DNA from: CAVQMC01 sp963713505
GTDB taxonomy: Bacteria > Bacteroidota > Ignavibacteria > Ignavibacteriales > Ignavibacteriaceae
Assembly: GCA_963713505.1 (NCBI GenBank)
Contig: CAVQMC010000025.1
Coordinates: 232,429 to 296,428 of the forward strand
DNA: 64,000 bases
Reading direction: 5' to 3'
Every line of letters begins with the position of its first letter. The stretch's first letter is position 1. Positions 9,444-18,832 of the stretch are shown here, piece after piece. Under the pieces are notes generated by a model. The model searched no databases, was not told the origin of the DNA, and saw only the letters and a program-made list of their open reading frames with translations. The position numbers and the translations under genes were made by a program.

Positions 9444-11225
9444 ATGCAAAATGAAAGTTCAGGAGAGAACAAACTAAATACAAATCCTAATAATGAAATC
9501 AACTTTTCCGAAGTGGATTATGATACAGTAACAGATAGATTAAGAAAACATCAAGATCTTTATTATGCGGTTATAGGCGGATTTCTCTCAATGTTAATTA
9601 GTGCAATAATCTGGGCGATTATTACTGTTGCAACTAAACATCAAATTGGCTACATGGCTATAGGTGTTGGTTTTTTAGTAGGATTAACTGTAAGGTTTTT
9701 TGGTGCTGGAATTGATAAGATATACGGAATTATTGGAGCATTATTTGCATTATTTGGATGTTTGTTAGGAAATTTATTTAGTCAAATTGGATTTATATCT
9801 ATAGAACAATCAATTGGTATTGTCGATGTCGTGTCGCTTCTTAAATTAGAATTGATACCCGAAATTATTGCACAATCATTTCAACCCGTTGATTTGTTAT
9901 TTTATGGATTTGCTTTATATGAAGGTTATCGTTTTTCCTTTAGACCTGTTACAAAAAATTTATTTGAAAAATTAAAAAATCCGGAATTTGAACCCTTCTC
10001 TCCCAAATCAAATTTAAGAAAACCAATAGCTGTAATTAGTATTATTTCAATTGCAGTTTTTTATATTATTATTTCTAGGAATATAAACGGAGTTAAAACT
10101 TTTTATTATGACACAGGTGAGAAATTATCGAAAGGCCAAATCCAAAATGGAAATAGACAGGGGCAATGGATATCTTGGAATAAGAATGGCTCTAAACAGT
10201 CCGATGGATTTTTTGTCGATAATGAGCCTGACAGCATTTGGAAATGGTATAATGAAAATGGGAAGGTAATAAAAATTGGGCATTATAAAAGGGGATTAGA
10301 ACATGGTACTTGGATAAATTATTTTGATTCTGGAATAGTCTCTGATTCGGTTTATTTTCTTGATGGCAGGATGTATGGTTTAACCAAATCATATTATCCC
10401 GATGGTAAATTGTTTATGAAAGGTTTTTATAATAGAAATGAATATGACAGTACCTGGGAAATGTACTATGAAAATGGTAAACTAAAATCTTTTGGGAACT
10501 ACAGGGATGGAGGTGTATACGGCATCTGGAAACTTTATTATGATACCGGAAAATTATCTGAAATTGATCGCTATATTTCTAATAATTCTATTGAAATTAT
10601 TGAGGCTTGGGACTGGACAGGAAAACATATAGTAAGAAAAGGAAACGGTATTTATCAAAATTATAATAATTATGGAAATTTATTAAGCCAGGGGAAAATT
10701 AAGAACGGGAAAAAAATTGGTGTATGGATTAATTATTATGAAAACGGAAAAATTAAAGAGAAAGGTCATTTTGAAAATAATGTTTATTTTATTGATAGTT
10801 ATTATAAACGCAATGGCGAAAAGTTAATTCAGAATGGTAAAGGAATATATTCCGTTTATGCTGATGATGGTAAAACAATAATTTTAAATGGAAAAGTTCT
10901 AAATGGATTGAGAAACGGTACATGGAATGTTTTAAATCCTTTAAGCCAAAACGTAATTCAAACATTAAATTATGTAAAAGGAAAAATGAACGGAATACAA
11001 GAAACTTATTACGATTCCGGAGAACTAGCTTCAAAAGGATTAATGGAAAATGATTTAAAAGAAGGTGAATGGATTTGGTATAATGACAATGGAACTATTA
11101 ACTCAAAGGTGAACTTCGTTCACAATAAGAAAGATGGTAAACAAATTTTATGTGATAACTATGGTGAGACATTAAAAGAAGAGTACTATGACAAAGGGAA
11201 ATTAATTAAGGAACTCATTCTCTAA
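9444..11225 (+). CDS. Membrane protein with C-terminal MORN-like (YwqK-type) repeats
   Basis: About 593 aa. I choose ATG 9444 because GCAGGGGG (9431-9438) sits at the right distance; the TTG at 9429 overlaps it. Residues ~35-165 hold four hydrophobic helices in a polytopic module, and a further helix (~190-210) leads to a long tail. The tail (~220-590) is a string of about a dozen 22-24-residue repeats of the form Y-Y-x-x-G-K-L-x-x-x-G-x-Y-x-x-G-x-x-x-G-x-W. These are MORN_2 repeats, often mislabelled 'YwqK antitoxin'. The N-terminal topology places the repeats on one side of the inner membrane. No partner toxin is present; the function is unknown, possibly binding of lipid, glycan or protein. 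Confidence 0.72.
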   Translation: MQNESSGENKLNTNPNNEINFSEVDYDTVTDRLRKHQDLYYAVIGGFLSMLISAIIWAIITVATKHQIGYMAIGVGFLVGLTVRFFGAGIDKIYGIIGALFALFGCLLGNLFSQIGFISIEQSIGIVDVVSLLKLELIPEIIAQSFQPVDLLFYGFALYEGYRFSFRPVTKNLFEKLKNPEFEPFSPKSNLRKPIAVISIISIAVFYIIISRNINGVKTFYYDTGEKLSKGQIQNGNRQGQWISWNKNGSKQSDGFFVDNEPDSIWKWYNENGKVIKIGHYKRGLEHGTWINYFDSGIVSDSVYFLDGRMYGLTKSYYPDGKLFMKGFYNRNEYDSTWEMYYENGKLKSFGNYRDGGVYGIWKLYYDTGKLSEIDRYISNNSIEIIEAWDWTGKHIVRKGNGIYQNYNNYGNLLSQGKIKNGKKIGVWINYYENGKIKEKGHFENNVYFIDSYYKRNGEKLIQNGKGIYSVYADDGKTIILNGKVLNGLRNGTWNVLNPLSQNVIQTLNYVKGKMNGIQETYYDSGELASKGLMENDLKEGEWIWYNDNGTINSKVNFVHNKKDGKQILCDNYGETLKEEYYDKGKLIKELIL

Positions 11226-11317
11226 ATATTAAGTCTCCTTTTAAAATTTTAGTTTTAATTTATTGATTTGCAAGTAATTCGCTGATTCAAAATACTTTTT
11301 TTATTTAATTAAATTTA

Positions 11318-11515
11318 ATGTTAAGAAATTCAAATATCATTTTATGTGTAATATTTAAATTTTTTATCCAACTCCTCAATTATTTTAATACTCAAAATAA
11401 AGAAAAAGCCAAAAAATCCGATAATATAAGTAAAAATTCACCGCTGCCTATAGAAAAGGTGAAGAATAATATAAATCCGGATAACTTATATTTTGGGAAG
11501 AACATTAAAAGATAG
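11318..11515 (+). CDS. Possible N-terminal extension of the histidine kinase, or small ORF
   Basis: A 65-aa frame with a hydrophobic stretch (residues ~7-23) and a charged, low-complexity tail. It overlaps the start of the histidine kinase by 23 bases in another frame. Removing one A from the AAAA at about 11506-11509 would fuse it to the kinase (G-K-N-I-K-D-S-Q-I-R-I-L-L), which otherwise has only a TTG start without a clear ribosome-binding site. It is therefore either the true kinase N-terminus split by a one-base error, or a chance ORF. Confidence 0.35.
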   Translation: MLRNSNIILCVIFKFFIQLLNYFNTQNKEKAKKSDNISKNSPLPIEKVKNNINPDNLYFGKNIKR

Positions 11516-14500
11516 CCAAATTCGAATACTTTTGATTATTGATGATCAAAAGATTTCAGATATTCTTCAAACCGAAATCAAAAAATCATACAAAAAGAGT
11601 ATATGTAAAGGATTAAATTCAAATTCAGAAGTAATTGAACAACTTGATCAATTTCATCCTGATATAATTATTTATTATTTATTAAATGAAAACCCCACAT
11701 GTAAAATTGTTTTTGATAAAATAAATTCAATTGCTTTTCAAATTCCAATAATAATATTATCTACTTATAATAAAGAAGATGAAGCAATAAAATGTGTAGA
11801 AGAAGGTGCGGCGGACTATATTTTAGTTGAACAGTTGAAAAGAATTAATCCGGCAATTTTAAATGCAGTTCGAATTAAAAATGATAGAATAGAATTAAAA
11901 CATTCCGAACATGATTTAAACGAATATGAAAAATATATAAATAAATACAGGCAGTGGGAAAAAAATATTCCGGGTATGGTTTATCAATTTGTTCTGCGTC
12001 CTGATGGAAATTATTCATTTACTTATGTTAGCTCAGCTGCACGTAATTTATTTGGGGTAGAGCCTGAAGTTGTCGTTCAGGATATTAATAATTTACTTGA
12101 TATTGTTCATCCGGATGATTATGAAAAATTGACTAAAGCTATTTTTGATTCTGCAGCAACCTTAAAAACTTTTAAACAAGATTCCCGTTTTTTAATCAAT
12201 AATGAATTAAAATGGTATAGATTTATTTCTCAGCCGAAACTTCAAGCTAACGGTGAAATAATTTGGGATGGTTTCCTGATGGATAATACCGAAAACAAAC
12301 ATCTTGAGGATGAACTTGTAGAAGAAAGAAAACAAATTCAATTGCTTTTGGGCGAGCTTAAAAAATACAGCGGTAATGATGAAAATATAAATGATAAGCC
12401 TAATTCAAAAACAAAAGAAAAAAATAATGTTCATTATAGTTATCCATTTATTACCAAAGCTTTAACTGATCAAAGCCGTTTCAATATTTTAATGGATAAC
12501 ATGCCTGAGTCAATTTATTTTACAGATACGGAAGGCAGATTTATTAAGGTAAATAAACATTTTGTAAATAAGGTTGGTGAGACATCAGATTATAGTGTAG
12601 TTGGGAAAACTGCTTTTGATTTCTTCGATCCGGCTCATGCTAGTGAATCAAGGAATGATGAATTAAACATTATCAAAACCGGAAAACCAATTATTAACAA
12701 AATTGAAAAAGAAATATGGCCTTCCGGCAAAATTACATGGGTTTCCACTACTAAAGTTTTATTCAATGATAGTAATAAAAAGATATTGGGTACATTTGGA
12801 ATTTCAAGAGATATTACCAAATCTAAATTAATGGAAGAGGCATTAGCTCAAGAACATAATCTAATGAGAGAACTGATTGATGCAATTCCGGAAAGAATTT
12901 ATGTAAGAGATAATAAAGGCAAATTTATTTTAAATAATACTACTGATCTTCAATTTTACGGAATTAAATCTCAAGAGGAAATTAGAGGTAAAGATGATTT
13001 TGATTTCTATGATAAAAACTATGCTTCGGAATTTTTGGAAGAAGATAAAGCAATAATTCGAACAAGGATGCCTGTTTTAAATAAGGAATCAAAATTGAGA
13101 AATTCTTTGGATGAATATAAATGGTTCGTTTCAACTAAAGTTCCATTAAGTAATATTCATGGTGAAACTTCAGGGATGGTTGGTATTTGTCATGAAATAA
13201 CTAACCGAAAAAAAATGGAATCTGCTTTAATTGCCAGTGAAGAAAAACTATCCAATACGCTAAAAATTGCAAAAATTGCTTATTGGGATTTTGATGTAGT
13301 TCAGGATAAATTCACATTTAATGATCAATTTTATGCTTTACTGAGAACAACTGCAGAAAAAGAAGGCGGATACCAAATGTCCGCAATACAGTATGCACAG
13401 CGTTTTGTTCATCCGGATGATGCATATATTGTTGGTAAAGAAGTTCAAAAGTCAATTGAAACAACCGATCCGAATTACAGCAATCAACTGGAACACAGAA
13501 TCATATACGCGGACGGAGAGGTAGGTTATTTTAGTGTAAAATTTTATGTGATTAAAAATGACAAAGGTATAACTGTAAAAACATTCGGTGCCAATCAAGA
13601 TATTACAAAGAGAAAAAAAGCTGAAGATGCATTGGCGTCAAGTGAATATTTTTTAAGAAAATCACAAAAAATAGCTCAGCTAGGGTCTTACAGTTTAGAT
13701 CTAAATACAAGTATTTGGGAAAGTTCTGAAATATTAAACGAAATATTTGGATTTAAAAATAATGCACCCAAAGATTTAGATGAATGGGTGAACCTTATTC
13801 ATCCTGAAGACAGAGAAAATGTTGTAGAAGATTTTAATAAAAAGGTTTTTATAGAACATCAAAGATTTGAAAAACAATATCGTATTATAAGATTAAGTGA
13901 TAATCAGGAAAGATGGATACTAAGCACCGGGGATCTTGAATTTGATAACAATGATAATCCGGTGAGATTAATCGGAACAACACAAGACATAACGGAACGT
14001 GTTTTGAGAGAAAGAGAAAAACATGAACTTGAAAAGCAATTAATTATTAGAAATAAAGAACTGGAAAAAACACTTCAAAATTTAAAACAAATGCAAGGCA
14101 CTGTAGTTCAATCGGAAAAGATGGCTTCAATTGGTCAACTTACTGCTGGAATTGCTCATGAAATAAATAATCCGCTGGCTTTTGTATCGAGTAATATTAA
14201 CAGACTTAAAGAATATTTCGAGGATACAATTCTGCTATTAAATAAGTGGATTGAATTAGGCCATAAAATTAAAACTGAAAATAAATGGATACAGGATTTA
14301 AGTACTATAGAGGAATTTTCTGAAGAGATTGATCTTAATTTTATTCTTGAAGATTTTGATTCCATGTTAAAAAGTATAAATGAAGGTACTCAAAGAATTA
14401 AAAAAATTGTTGAAGGATTAAGAGGGTTTGCTCATATATCTGATGCTTCCTTTGCTGCAGCTTCCATAAATCAAGCAATAGATGATACTTTAACAATTGT

Positions 14501-14912
14501 TTGGAATGAACTGAAATATAAAGCCGAAATTAAAAAAGAATTTGACGATTTGCCCGAGATAATTTGTAATATCGGAGAAATTAAACAAGTTCTTGTAAAT
14601 TTACTTGTAAATGCTGCTCATTCAATAAAAGAAAAAGGTCTAATCAGTATTTCAACAAAAACAGCCGGCGAATGGGTTTTCATTAATATTAGAGATACGG
14701 GCAGCGGCATTTCAAATGAAAATTTAAAACGTATTTTTGATCCATTCTTCACTACTAAAAAAATAGGGAAGGGAACAGGATTAGGTTTATGGGTTTCTTC
14801 ATCTATTATTGAAAAACACGGCGGTTTGCTGTCTGTAAATAGTGAAGTTGGTGTGGGCAGTACATTTACTATTAAACTCCCGATTAAACAAAAACAATTA
14901 GAGAAAGTTTAG
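11493..14912 (+). CDS. Hybrid-type histidine kinase: pseudo-receiver, five PAS domains, HisKA-HATPase
   Basis: A 1139-aa sensor kinase without obvious membrane segments. The N-terminal receiver-like domain (~8-130) keeps the I-I-D-D acidic pair, but the phospho-acceptor Asp is replaced by Tyr (P-D-I-I-I-Y-Y) and the conserved Lys is missing (A-D-Y-I-L-V-E), so it should not be phosphorylated. PAS modules follow at about 155-270, 325-445, 450-570, 575-705 and 710-835. A coiled coil leads to HisKA with phospho-acceptor His889 (I-A-H-E-I-N-N-P). The ATPase domain has an N box (L-V-N-L-L-V-N-A-A), a G1 box (D-T-G-S-G-I) and G2 (G-K-G-T-G-L-G-L). The two response regulators directly downstream are its likely partners. 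The TTG start is weakly supported; see the overlapping 65-aa frame. Confidence 0.88.
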   Translation: MGRTLKDSQIRILLIIDDQKISDILQTEIKKSYKKSICKGLNSNSEVIEQLDQFHPDIIIYYLLNENPTCKIVFDKINSIAFQIPIIILSTYNKEDEAIKCVEEGAADYILVEQLKRINPAILNAVRIKNDRIELKHSEHDLNEYEKYINKYRQWEKNIPGMVYQFVLRPDGNYSFTYVSSAARNLFGVEPEVVVQDINNLLDIVHPDDYEKLTKAIFDSAATLKTFKQDSRFLINNELKWYRFISQPKLQANGEIIWDGFLMDNTENKHLEDELVEERKQIQLLLGELKKYSGNDENINDKPNSKTKEKNNVHYSYPFITKALTDQSRFNILMDNMPESIYFTDTEGRFIKVNKHFVNKVGETSDYSVVGKTAFDFFDPAHASESRNDELNIIKTGKPIINKIEKEIWPSGKITWVSTTKVLFNDSNKKILGTFGISRDITKSKLMEEALAQEHNLMRELIDAIPERIYVRDNKGKFILNNTTDLQFYGIKSQEEIRGKDDFDFYDKNYASEFLEEDKAIIRTRMPVLNKESKLRNSLDEYKWFVSTKVPLSNIHGETSGMVGICHEITNRKKMESALIASEEKLSNTLKIAKIAYWDFDVVQDKFTFNDQFYALLRTTAEKEGGYQMSAIQYAQRFVHPDDAYIVGKEVQKSIETTDPNYSNQLEHRIIYADGEVGYFSVKFYVIKNDKGITVKTFGANQDITKRKKAEDALASSEYFLRKSQKIAQLGSYSLDLNTSIWESSEILNEIFGFKNNAPKDLDEWVNLIHPEDRENVVEDFNKKVFIEHQRFEKQYRIIRLSDNQERWILSTGDLEFDNNDNPVRLIGTTQDITERVLREREKHELEKQLIIRNKELEKTLQNLKQMQGTVVQSEKMASIGQLTAGIAHEINNPLAFVSSNINRLKEYFEDTILLLNKWIELGHKIKTENKWIQDLSTIEEFSEEIDLNFILEDFDSMLKSINEGTQRIKKIVEGLRGFAHISDASFAAASINQAIDDTLTIVWNELKYKAEIKKEFDDLPEIICNIGEIKQVLVNLLVNAAHSIKEKGLISISTKTAGEWVFINIRDTGSGISNENLKRIFDPFFTTKKIGKGTGLGLWVSSSIIEKHGGLLSVNSEVGVGSTFTIKLPIKQKQLEKV

Positions 14913-14922
14913 AAATTAAATT

Positions 14923-16137
14923 ATGACAGAAGAATTATTAAAACCGGATAAAGCAAATAATCCAAGCTTGGTAATTATTGATGATGAAGAAGATATTTTA
15001 AGATCACTTAGAAGTTTATTCAGACATGATAAATATAAAATGCACTACTTTACATCCGGATTACAAGCTCTTAAGTTTTTAGAAAATAATAATGTTGATG
15101 TAATTATTTGCGATATGAGAATGCCGGAAATTTCCGGGCCGAATATTTTGGAAAAATCCACGAAATTAAATCCTACTGCAATTAGAATAATTCTAAGCGG
15201 ATTTGAAGAAAAACAAATAGTACTGAATACAATTCAAAAAGGTTTTGCACAGCATTATATTATGAAACCATGGGATGATGAGCAGCTTAAAAGCATAGTT
15301 CGGGAATCCATGTCTTTTCAGGATGAACTAAGGAAAAAACATTTACTCAAAATAATGCATGATTTTAATAATCTTCCATCACCTCCCAAACTGCATTCAA
15401 AATTAGTAAATATTCTTAAGTCGGAAACCAAATCGCATAAACTTATCGCAAATGAAATAGAAAAAAGTCCTGCGCTTGTTGCCAAATTATTAAGAATATC
15501 AAATTCTGTTTTTTACGGTGCACGTAAGCAAATATCTAATGTGTATGAGGCACTGACTTTTATAGGCACCGAGTTTGTACTTGGTATTGTATTAGGTCTA
15601 GAAAGTTTTGAGACCATTAAAGGATGCGGTGATTTCTTGGTAATGAAACAAATTGAATTAATACGTGAAAGATCAATTGTAAGAGCACACATAGCAAGAG
15701 AAATTTCTGTACTTTGGTCCAAAGAAAAAAAGCAGCACGAAATTTATGTTGCGGCGCTTTTGCTCGATATAGGTTTGATTCTTCAGATTTGTTCTTACCA
15801 GGAAAAATTTAACGAATTTCATAAAGAATACAATCAGAATAATAAACCGGTTTATTCAATAGAAAAAGAATTATTTCAAAATACACACGATGAAATCGGT
15901 GCCGCTCTTTTAACTTTTTGGAATTTTCCTACTGATATAATAACTGCAGTTGCAAATCATCATCGTTATACGGGCGATGATTCTTTAACAACTATTGTTC
16001 AGTTGGCTGATGCATTGGTACTGGAAAAAGATTCCTTACCTCATGATCCCAAAATTGATGAATTAATTTATGAATGGGAGCCTAAGTTAAATGATAAAAT
16101 ACAGAAATTAGAAAATTCAACCAGTCTTTTTGTTTAA
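14923..16137 (+). CDS. Response regulator with REC and HDOD output domains
   Basis: A 404-aa regulator. The receiver (~14-130) has D20-D21 and phospho-acceptor Asp64 in V-I-I-C-D-M-R-M-P, a Thr/Ser switch replaced by S (I-L-S-G) and a K-P-W lysine. Residues ~145-345 are an HDOD domain (L-P-S-P-P start, S-P-A-L-V-A-K-L-L-R-I-S-N-S core), an HD-related fold lacking full catalytic residues and usually acting in signalling or protein interaction. It starts 10 bp after the kinase stop and ends one base before the next regulator's ATG, so the three genes form one operon. Probable role: output arm of the multi-PAS kinase. Confidence 0.9.
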   Translation: MTEELLKPDKANNPSLVIIDDEEDILRSLRSLFRHDKYKMHYFTSGLQALKFLENNNVDVIICDMRMPEISGPNILEKSTKLNPTAIRIILSGFEEKQIVLNTIQKGFAQHYIMKPWDDEQLKSIVRESMSFQDELRKKHLLKIMHDFNNLPSPPKLHSKLVNILKSETKSHKLIANEIEKSPALVAKLLRISNSVFYGARKQISNVYEALTFIGTEFVLGIVLGLESFETIKGCGDFLVMKQIELIRERSIVRAHIAREISVLWSKEKKQHEIYVAALLLDIGLILQICSYQEKFNEFHKEYNQNNKPVYSIEKELFQNTHDEIGAALLTFWNFPTDIITAVANHHRYTGDDSLTTIVQLADALVLEKDSLPHDPKIDELIYEWEPKLNDKIQKLENSTSLFV

Positions 16138-16138
16138 T

Positions 16139-17350
16139 ATGATGTCATACAAAGAAAATAATAAAATACTTTATGTTGATGATGAAGAAGAGTTGTTGAA
16201 ATCATTTAAATCTTTAATGCGAAAAGAAAAATGTACGGTAGTTACTCTGTCTAATTCAGCAAAAATTGAAAATATATTGGAAGAGAATGGTCCATTTGCC
16301 GTGGTTCTTTCAGATCAGCGAATGCCGAATTATGACGGTGTTAAAGTTCTTGAATTATGCAAAGCTAAATCTGCAGAAACTATCAGGGTTTTGGTTACAG
16401 GTTATGCAGATCAAAAGGATACTATAAGAGCTGTAAATATCGGTGGAATTAATTCATATATTTCAAAACCCTGGGAAGATGAAAATATAAAAAGAAATAT
16501 TAGAGAATGGATTACACAATATAACTTACGATCTGAAAATAAATATTTATTAAAAGCTCTTGATGAAGAAAATGAAAAATTAAATGAATTACTGGAAGGA
16601 ACTGTTGCTCAAACAGTAAAAGTCCTTGGTGATATAGCGAGTCATGTAGCACCTAAAATTGCATCTTATAGTGAAAAAGTTAAAGTAATAGGTAATTCCT
16701 TTTTACAAAACTTAACCGAAATTTCTTTTGAAGAAAGATGGGAAATAATGAGGTCGCTGGATCTTTTTAACCTTGGAATAACTCTTTTACCCGTTTCTGT
16801 TCTCGCAAATATTAATAAGAACGGAATAGATGAAATTGATAAATCTATTGTTGCTGCAAATCATCATTTGCTTGCTGCAGGGCTTCTAAAAAACATTCCG
16901 AGATTCGAAAATATTGCTAAAATAATAGAACTCCAATCAAAAAATTACGATGGTTCGGGAGAACCTAAAAATGAAATAATAAGCGGAAAAGAAATTCCAT
17001 TAGGTTCACGTATTTTAAAAATATTGAATGATTTAGTTAAATCGTCTGGTAGTTCTTCGGGTGTAAAAGATATTTTGCTTAAGATGGAAAGTCAAGAATA
17101 TAAATATGATGTTGAATTAATTCAATCAATCCGGCAAAATTTAACGAATAAACCTTTAGCTTCAGGTGAAGAACATTTGCCGGTTACAAAACTTAAGCCT
17201 GGAATGATTGTTCTAAAAGATATATATACAATTAATGGACATCAGCGTCTTCTAAAAGCTGGCTCAATTCTTACGGATACATTCATCAATATCCTTCGAC
17301 AGTGGCATAAAAGAGATCCAATTGCCGAACCGATTAAAATTAGTAACTAG
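16139..17350 (+). CDS. Response regulator with REC and degenerate HD-GYP domain
   Basis: About 403 aa; ATG at 16139 (a second ATG is at 16142) follows the previous stop by one base. The N-terminal receiver is intact (Y-V-D-D, acceptor Asp in V-V-L-S-D-Q-R-M-P, K-P-W). The C-terminal half aligns by eye with RpfG-type HD-GYP domains, but the catalytic motifs are lost. The H-D-I-G-K-I region reads F-N-L-G-I-T, the second H-H-E region reads L-Q-S-K-N, and G-Y-P is G-E-P (Y-D-G-S-G-E-P). It should not hydrolyse cyclic-di-GMP and may be a binding or scaffold module. The last ~60 residues (L-K-P-G-M-I-V-L-K-D-I-Y) resemble the tail commonly following HD-GYP. Confidence 0.82.
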   Translation: MMSYKENNKILYVDDEEELLKSFKSLMRKEKCTVVTLSNSAKIENILEENGPFAVVLSDQRMPNYDGVKVLELCKAKSAETIRVLVTGYADQKDTIRAVNIGGINSYISKPWEDENIKRNIREWITQYNLRSENKYLLKALDEENEKLNELLEGTVAQTVKVLGDIASHVAPKIASYSEKVKVIGNSFLQNLTEISFEERWEIMRSLDLFNLGITLLPVSVLANINKNGIDEIDKSIVAANHHLLAAGLLKNIPRFENIAKIIELQSKNYDGSGEPKNEIISGKEIPLGSRILKILNDLVKSSGSSSGVKDILLKMESQEYKYDVELIQSIRQNLTNKPLASGEEHLPVTKLKPGMIVLKDIYTINGHQRLLKAGSILTDTFINILRQWHKRDPIAEPIKISN

Positions 17351-17468
17351 ATTATAATATTTGATCATTTCCATTTTAATTATTGAAAAATAATATTCTT
17401 ATCATAGCTAACCTTTAGATAAATTACTAAATTATTATTCTATATATTTTAGATTGCGCATAATTAAA

Positions 17469-17831
17469 ATGAACAAAACAATAACACGTAAACTCAAAGA
17501 ACTTGAAGAAACTTTGTTTAGAAATGAAATTAGGAAATCACCAGCTGAACTTACTAAATTACTTTCGGATGATTTTCTGGAAATCGGGAGTTCCGGTGAT
17601 GTTTATAATAAAAAACAGATTATTGAAGAATTGCAAATTGAAAATAATATTAAAATATCTTTAACTAATTTTGAAGCCAGGAAATTAAGTGATAATATAA
17701 TTATGGTAAATTATAAATCAGAAAAGATTGAAAATGGTAATAAGTATTTTGCTATGAGAACTTCAATTTGGAAATTAAATGAAAATGAGTGGCAGATGAT
17801 TTTTCATCAAGGTACACCTGTAACTGAATAA
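17469..17831 (+). CDS. SnoaL/NTF2-like (DUF4440) family protein
   Basis: About 120 aa, taking ATG 17469 (a TTG at 17454 gives five more residues). The pattern is a helical start (L-K-E-L-E-E-T-L), then L-L-S-D-D-F-L-E-I-G-S-S-G, S-x-x-S-I-W-K-L-N-E-N-E-W-Q-M-I-F-H-Q-G-T-P. This is the DUF4440 version of the NTF2 cone fold, found in small isomerase-like or binding proteins. It is soluble with no signal peptide. The ligand is unknown. It begins a run of three close genes (17469-18832). Confidence 0.85.
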   Translation: MNKTITRKLKELEETLFRNEIRKSPAELTKLLSDDFLEIGSSGDVYNKKQIIEELQIENNIKISLTNFEARKLSDNIIMVNYKSEKIENGNKYFAMRTSIWKLNENEWQMIFHQGTPVTE

Positions 17832-17860
17832 CCTATAAATTTTAAACTAAAAAATGAAAT

Positions 17861-18439
17861 ATGAAGAAAAGTATATTTTTAATTTTAAGTTTATTTTTAA
17901 TCCAGTGTGCATCCAGTAAAATATCTGAATTATACAACGTTTATAATAAGACTGATTATTTATATTGGTCTGATACACATGGCCTTACCTGGGATGACTT
18001 TCAAGGTGAACCGTTAACATCTTCAAATATTGGCAGCGAGATTTTTGTATACAATCCGGCAACAATAGAGAAATCAAATTTATTTAGTTCTTTTAAATTA
18101 ACATCAATTTGTGTTTTCGATAAAAAACATTCCTGGGTTAACCGAAGTCTTGCAGATTCATCTACCTTATTATACAATCAGACTATTTTTGATATTTATG
18201 AACTTTATACAAGAAAACTAAGAAAGAAATTTTCTGAAACTGATTTCGGACTTAGTGATTTTTCGGAAAAGTTTCATAATATGACTGAGAAAAATAATAA
18301 AGAATTAGTTGATGAAGTATCTAAGTTCAGGAAAGAAAGCGATATGGGTAAAAACCTTGATGAAGTATTTAATTGGCATTTAAAAATTAAAAATGAATTG
18401 GAAGATCTAAAACAATTTGATAAAGAAACAACAGAATAA
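17861..18439 (+). CDS. Lipoprotein resembling DUF922 metalloprotease-like proteins but without the zinc motif
   Basis: A 192-aa lipoprotein (box L-I-Q-C at residues 13-16). The segment L-T-W-D-D-F-Q-G-E-P (~40-49) and the later S-W-V-N-R and F-D-I-Y-E-L-Y-T-R-K-L-R-K motifs match the DUF922 group known from Bacteroidota. There the middle of the second motif normally reads H-E-Q-G-H-F-D-I; here it reads Y-N-Q-T-I-F-D-I, so the HExxH zinc ligands are gone. It is probably a catalytically dead relative. The C-terminal third is a charged helix. Assignment rests on motif memory, not on an alignment. Confidence 0.6.
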   Translation: MKKSIFLILSLFLIQCASSKISELYNVYNKTDYLYWSDTHGLTWDDFQGEPLTSSNIGSEIFVYNPATIEKSNLFSSFKLTSICVFDKKHSWVNRSLADSSTLLYNQTIFDIYELYTRKLRKKFSETDFGLSDFSEKFHNMTEKNNKELVDEVSKFRKESDMGKNLDEVFNWHLKIKNELEDLKQFDKETTE

Positions 18440-18454
18440 AGAACAAAATTAGAA

Positions 18455-18832
18455 ATGACAACAAAAAGAAAAGATCATGAACAGCCCTCTGCTGTTGTAA
18501 ATAAAGGAATGCGTTTCCATCACATTGGAATCCCAACAAAAGATATGAAGCCGAACGAAAAATATTTGGAAAAATACAAAATGTATGTTTCCGGATTTGA
18601 TTCTAGTGAATTTGGAATTGAATGGATGAGATTTGAAAAAGACAGTCCAATATCGGAATTAATTCAAACTATTCCTCATATTGCTTTTGAAGTAAACAAC
18701 ATTGATGAATCCGTTAAAGATAAAGAACTCATTTCGGAAATCAATTTTCCTTCCGAAGGAGTTAGAGTTGTCATGATTCTTGAAAACGGTGCTCCTGTTG
18801 AATTAATTGAATTTGATAAAAGCAAAACTTAA
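18455..18832 (+). CDS. VOC (glyoxalase/bleomycin resistance-like) superfamily protein
   Basis: A 125-aa single-domain protein. It contains M-R-F-H-H-I-G-I-P-T (~20-29), with the typical first metal-ligand His of VOC proteins. Later come P-H-I-A-F-E-V-N-N-I-D (~69-79, second His) and a closing G-A-P-V-E-L-I-E-F (Glu ligand position). Members bind or act on small molecules through a metal held by paired beta-alpha-beta units. Length suits one subunit of a dimer. The substrate is not predictable. It lies 15 bp after the lipoprotein gene. Confidence 0.82.
   Translation: MTTKRKDHEQPSAVVNKGMRFHHIGIPTKDMKPNEKYLEKYKMYVSGFDSSEFGIEWMRFEKDSPISELIQTIPHIAFEVNNIDESVKDKELISEINFPSEGVRVVMILENGAPVELIEFDKSKT

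Noticed and set aside
9444..11225. YwqK-type toxin-antitoxin component
   Set aside because: The label comes only from MORN-like repeats; no toxin or partner gene is adjacent.
16139..17350. Active cyclic-di-GMP phosphodiesterase (HD-GYP)
   Set aside because: HD, HHE and GYP motifs are all altered.
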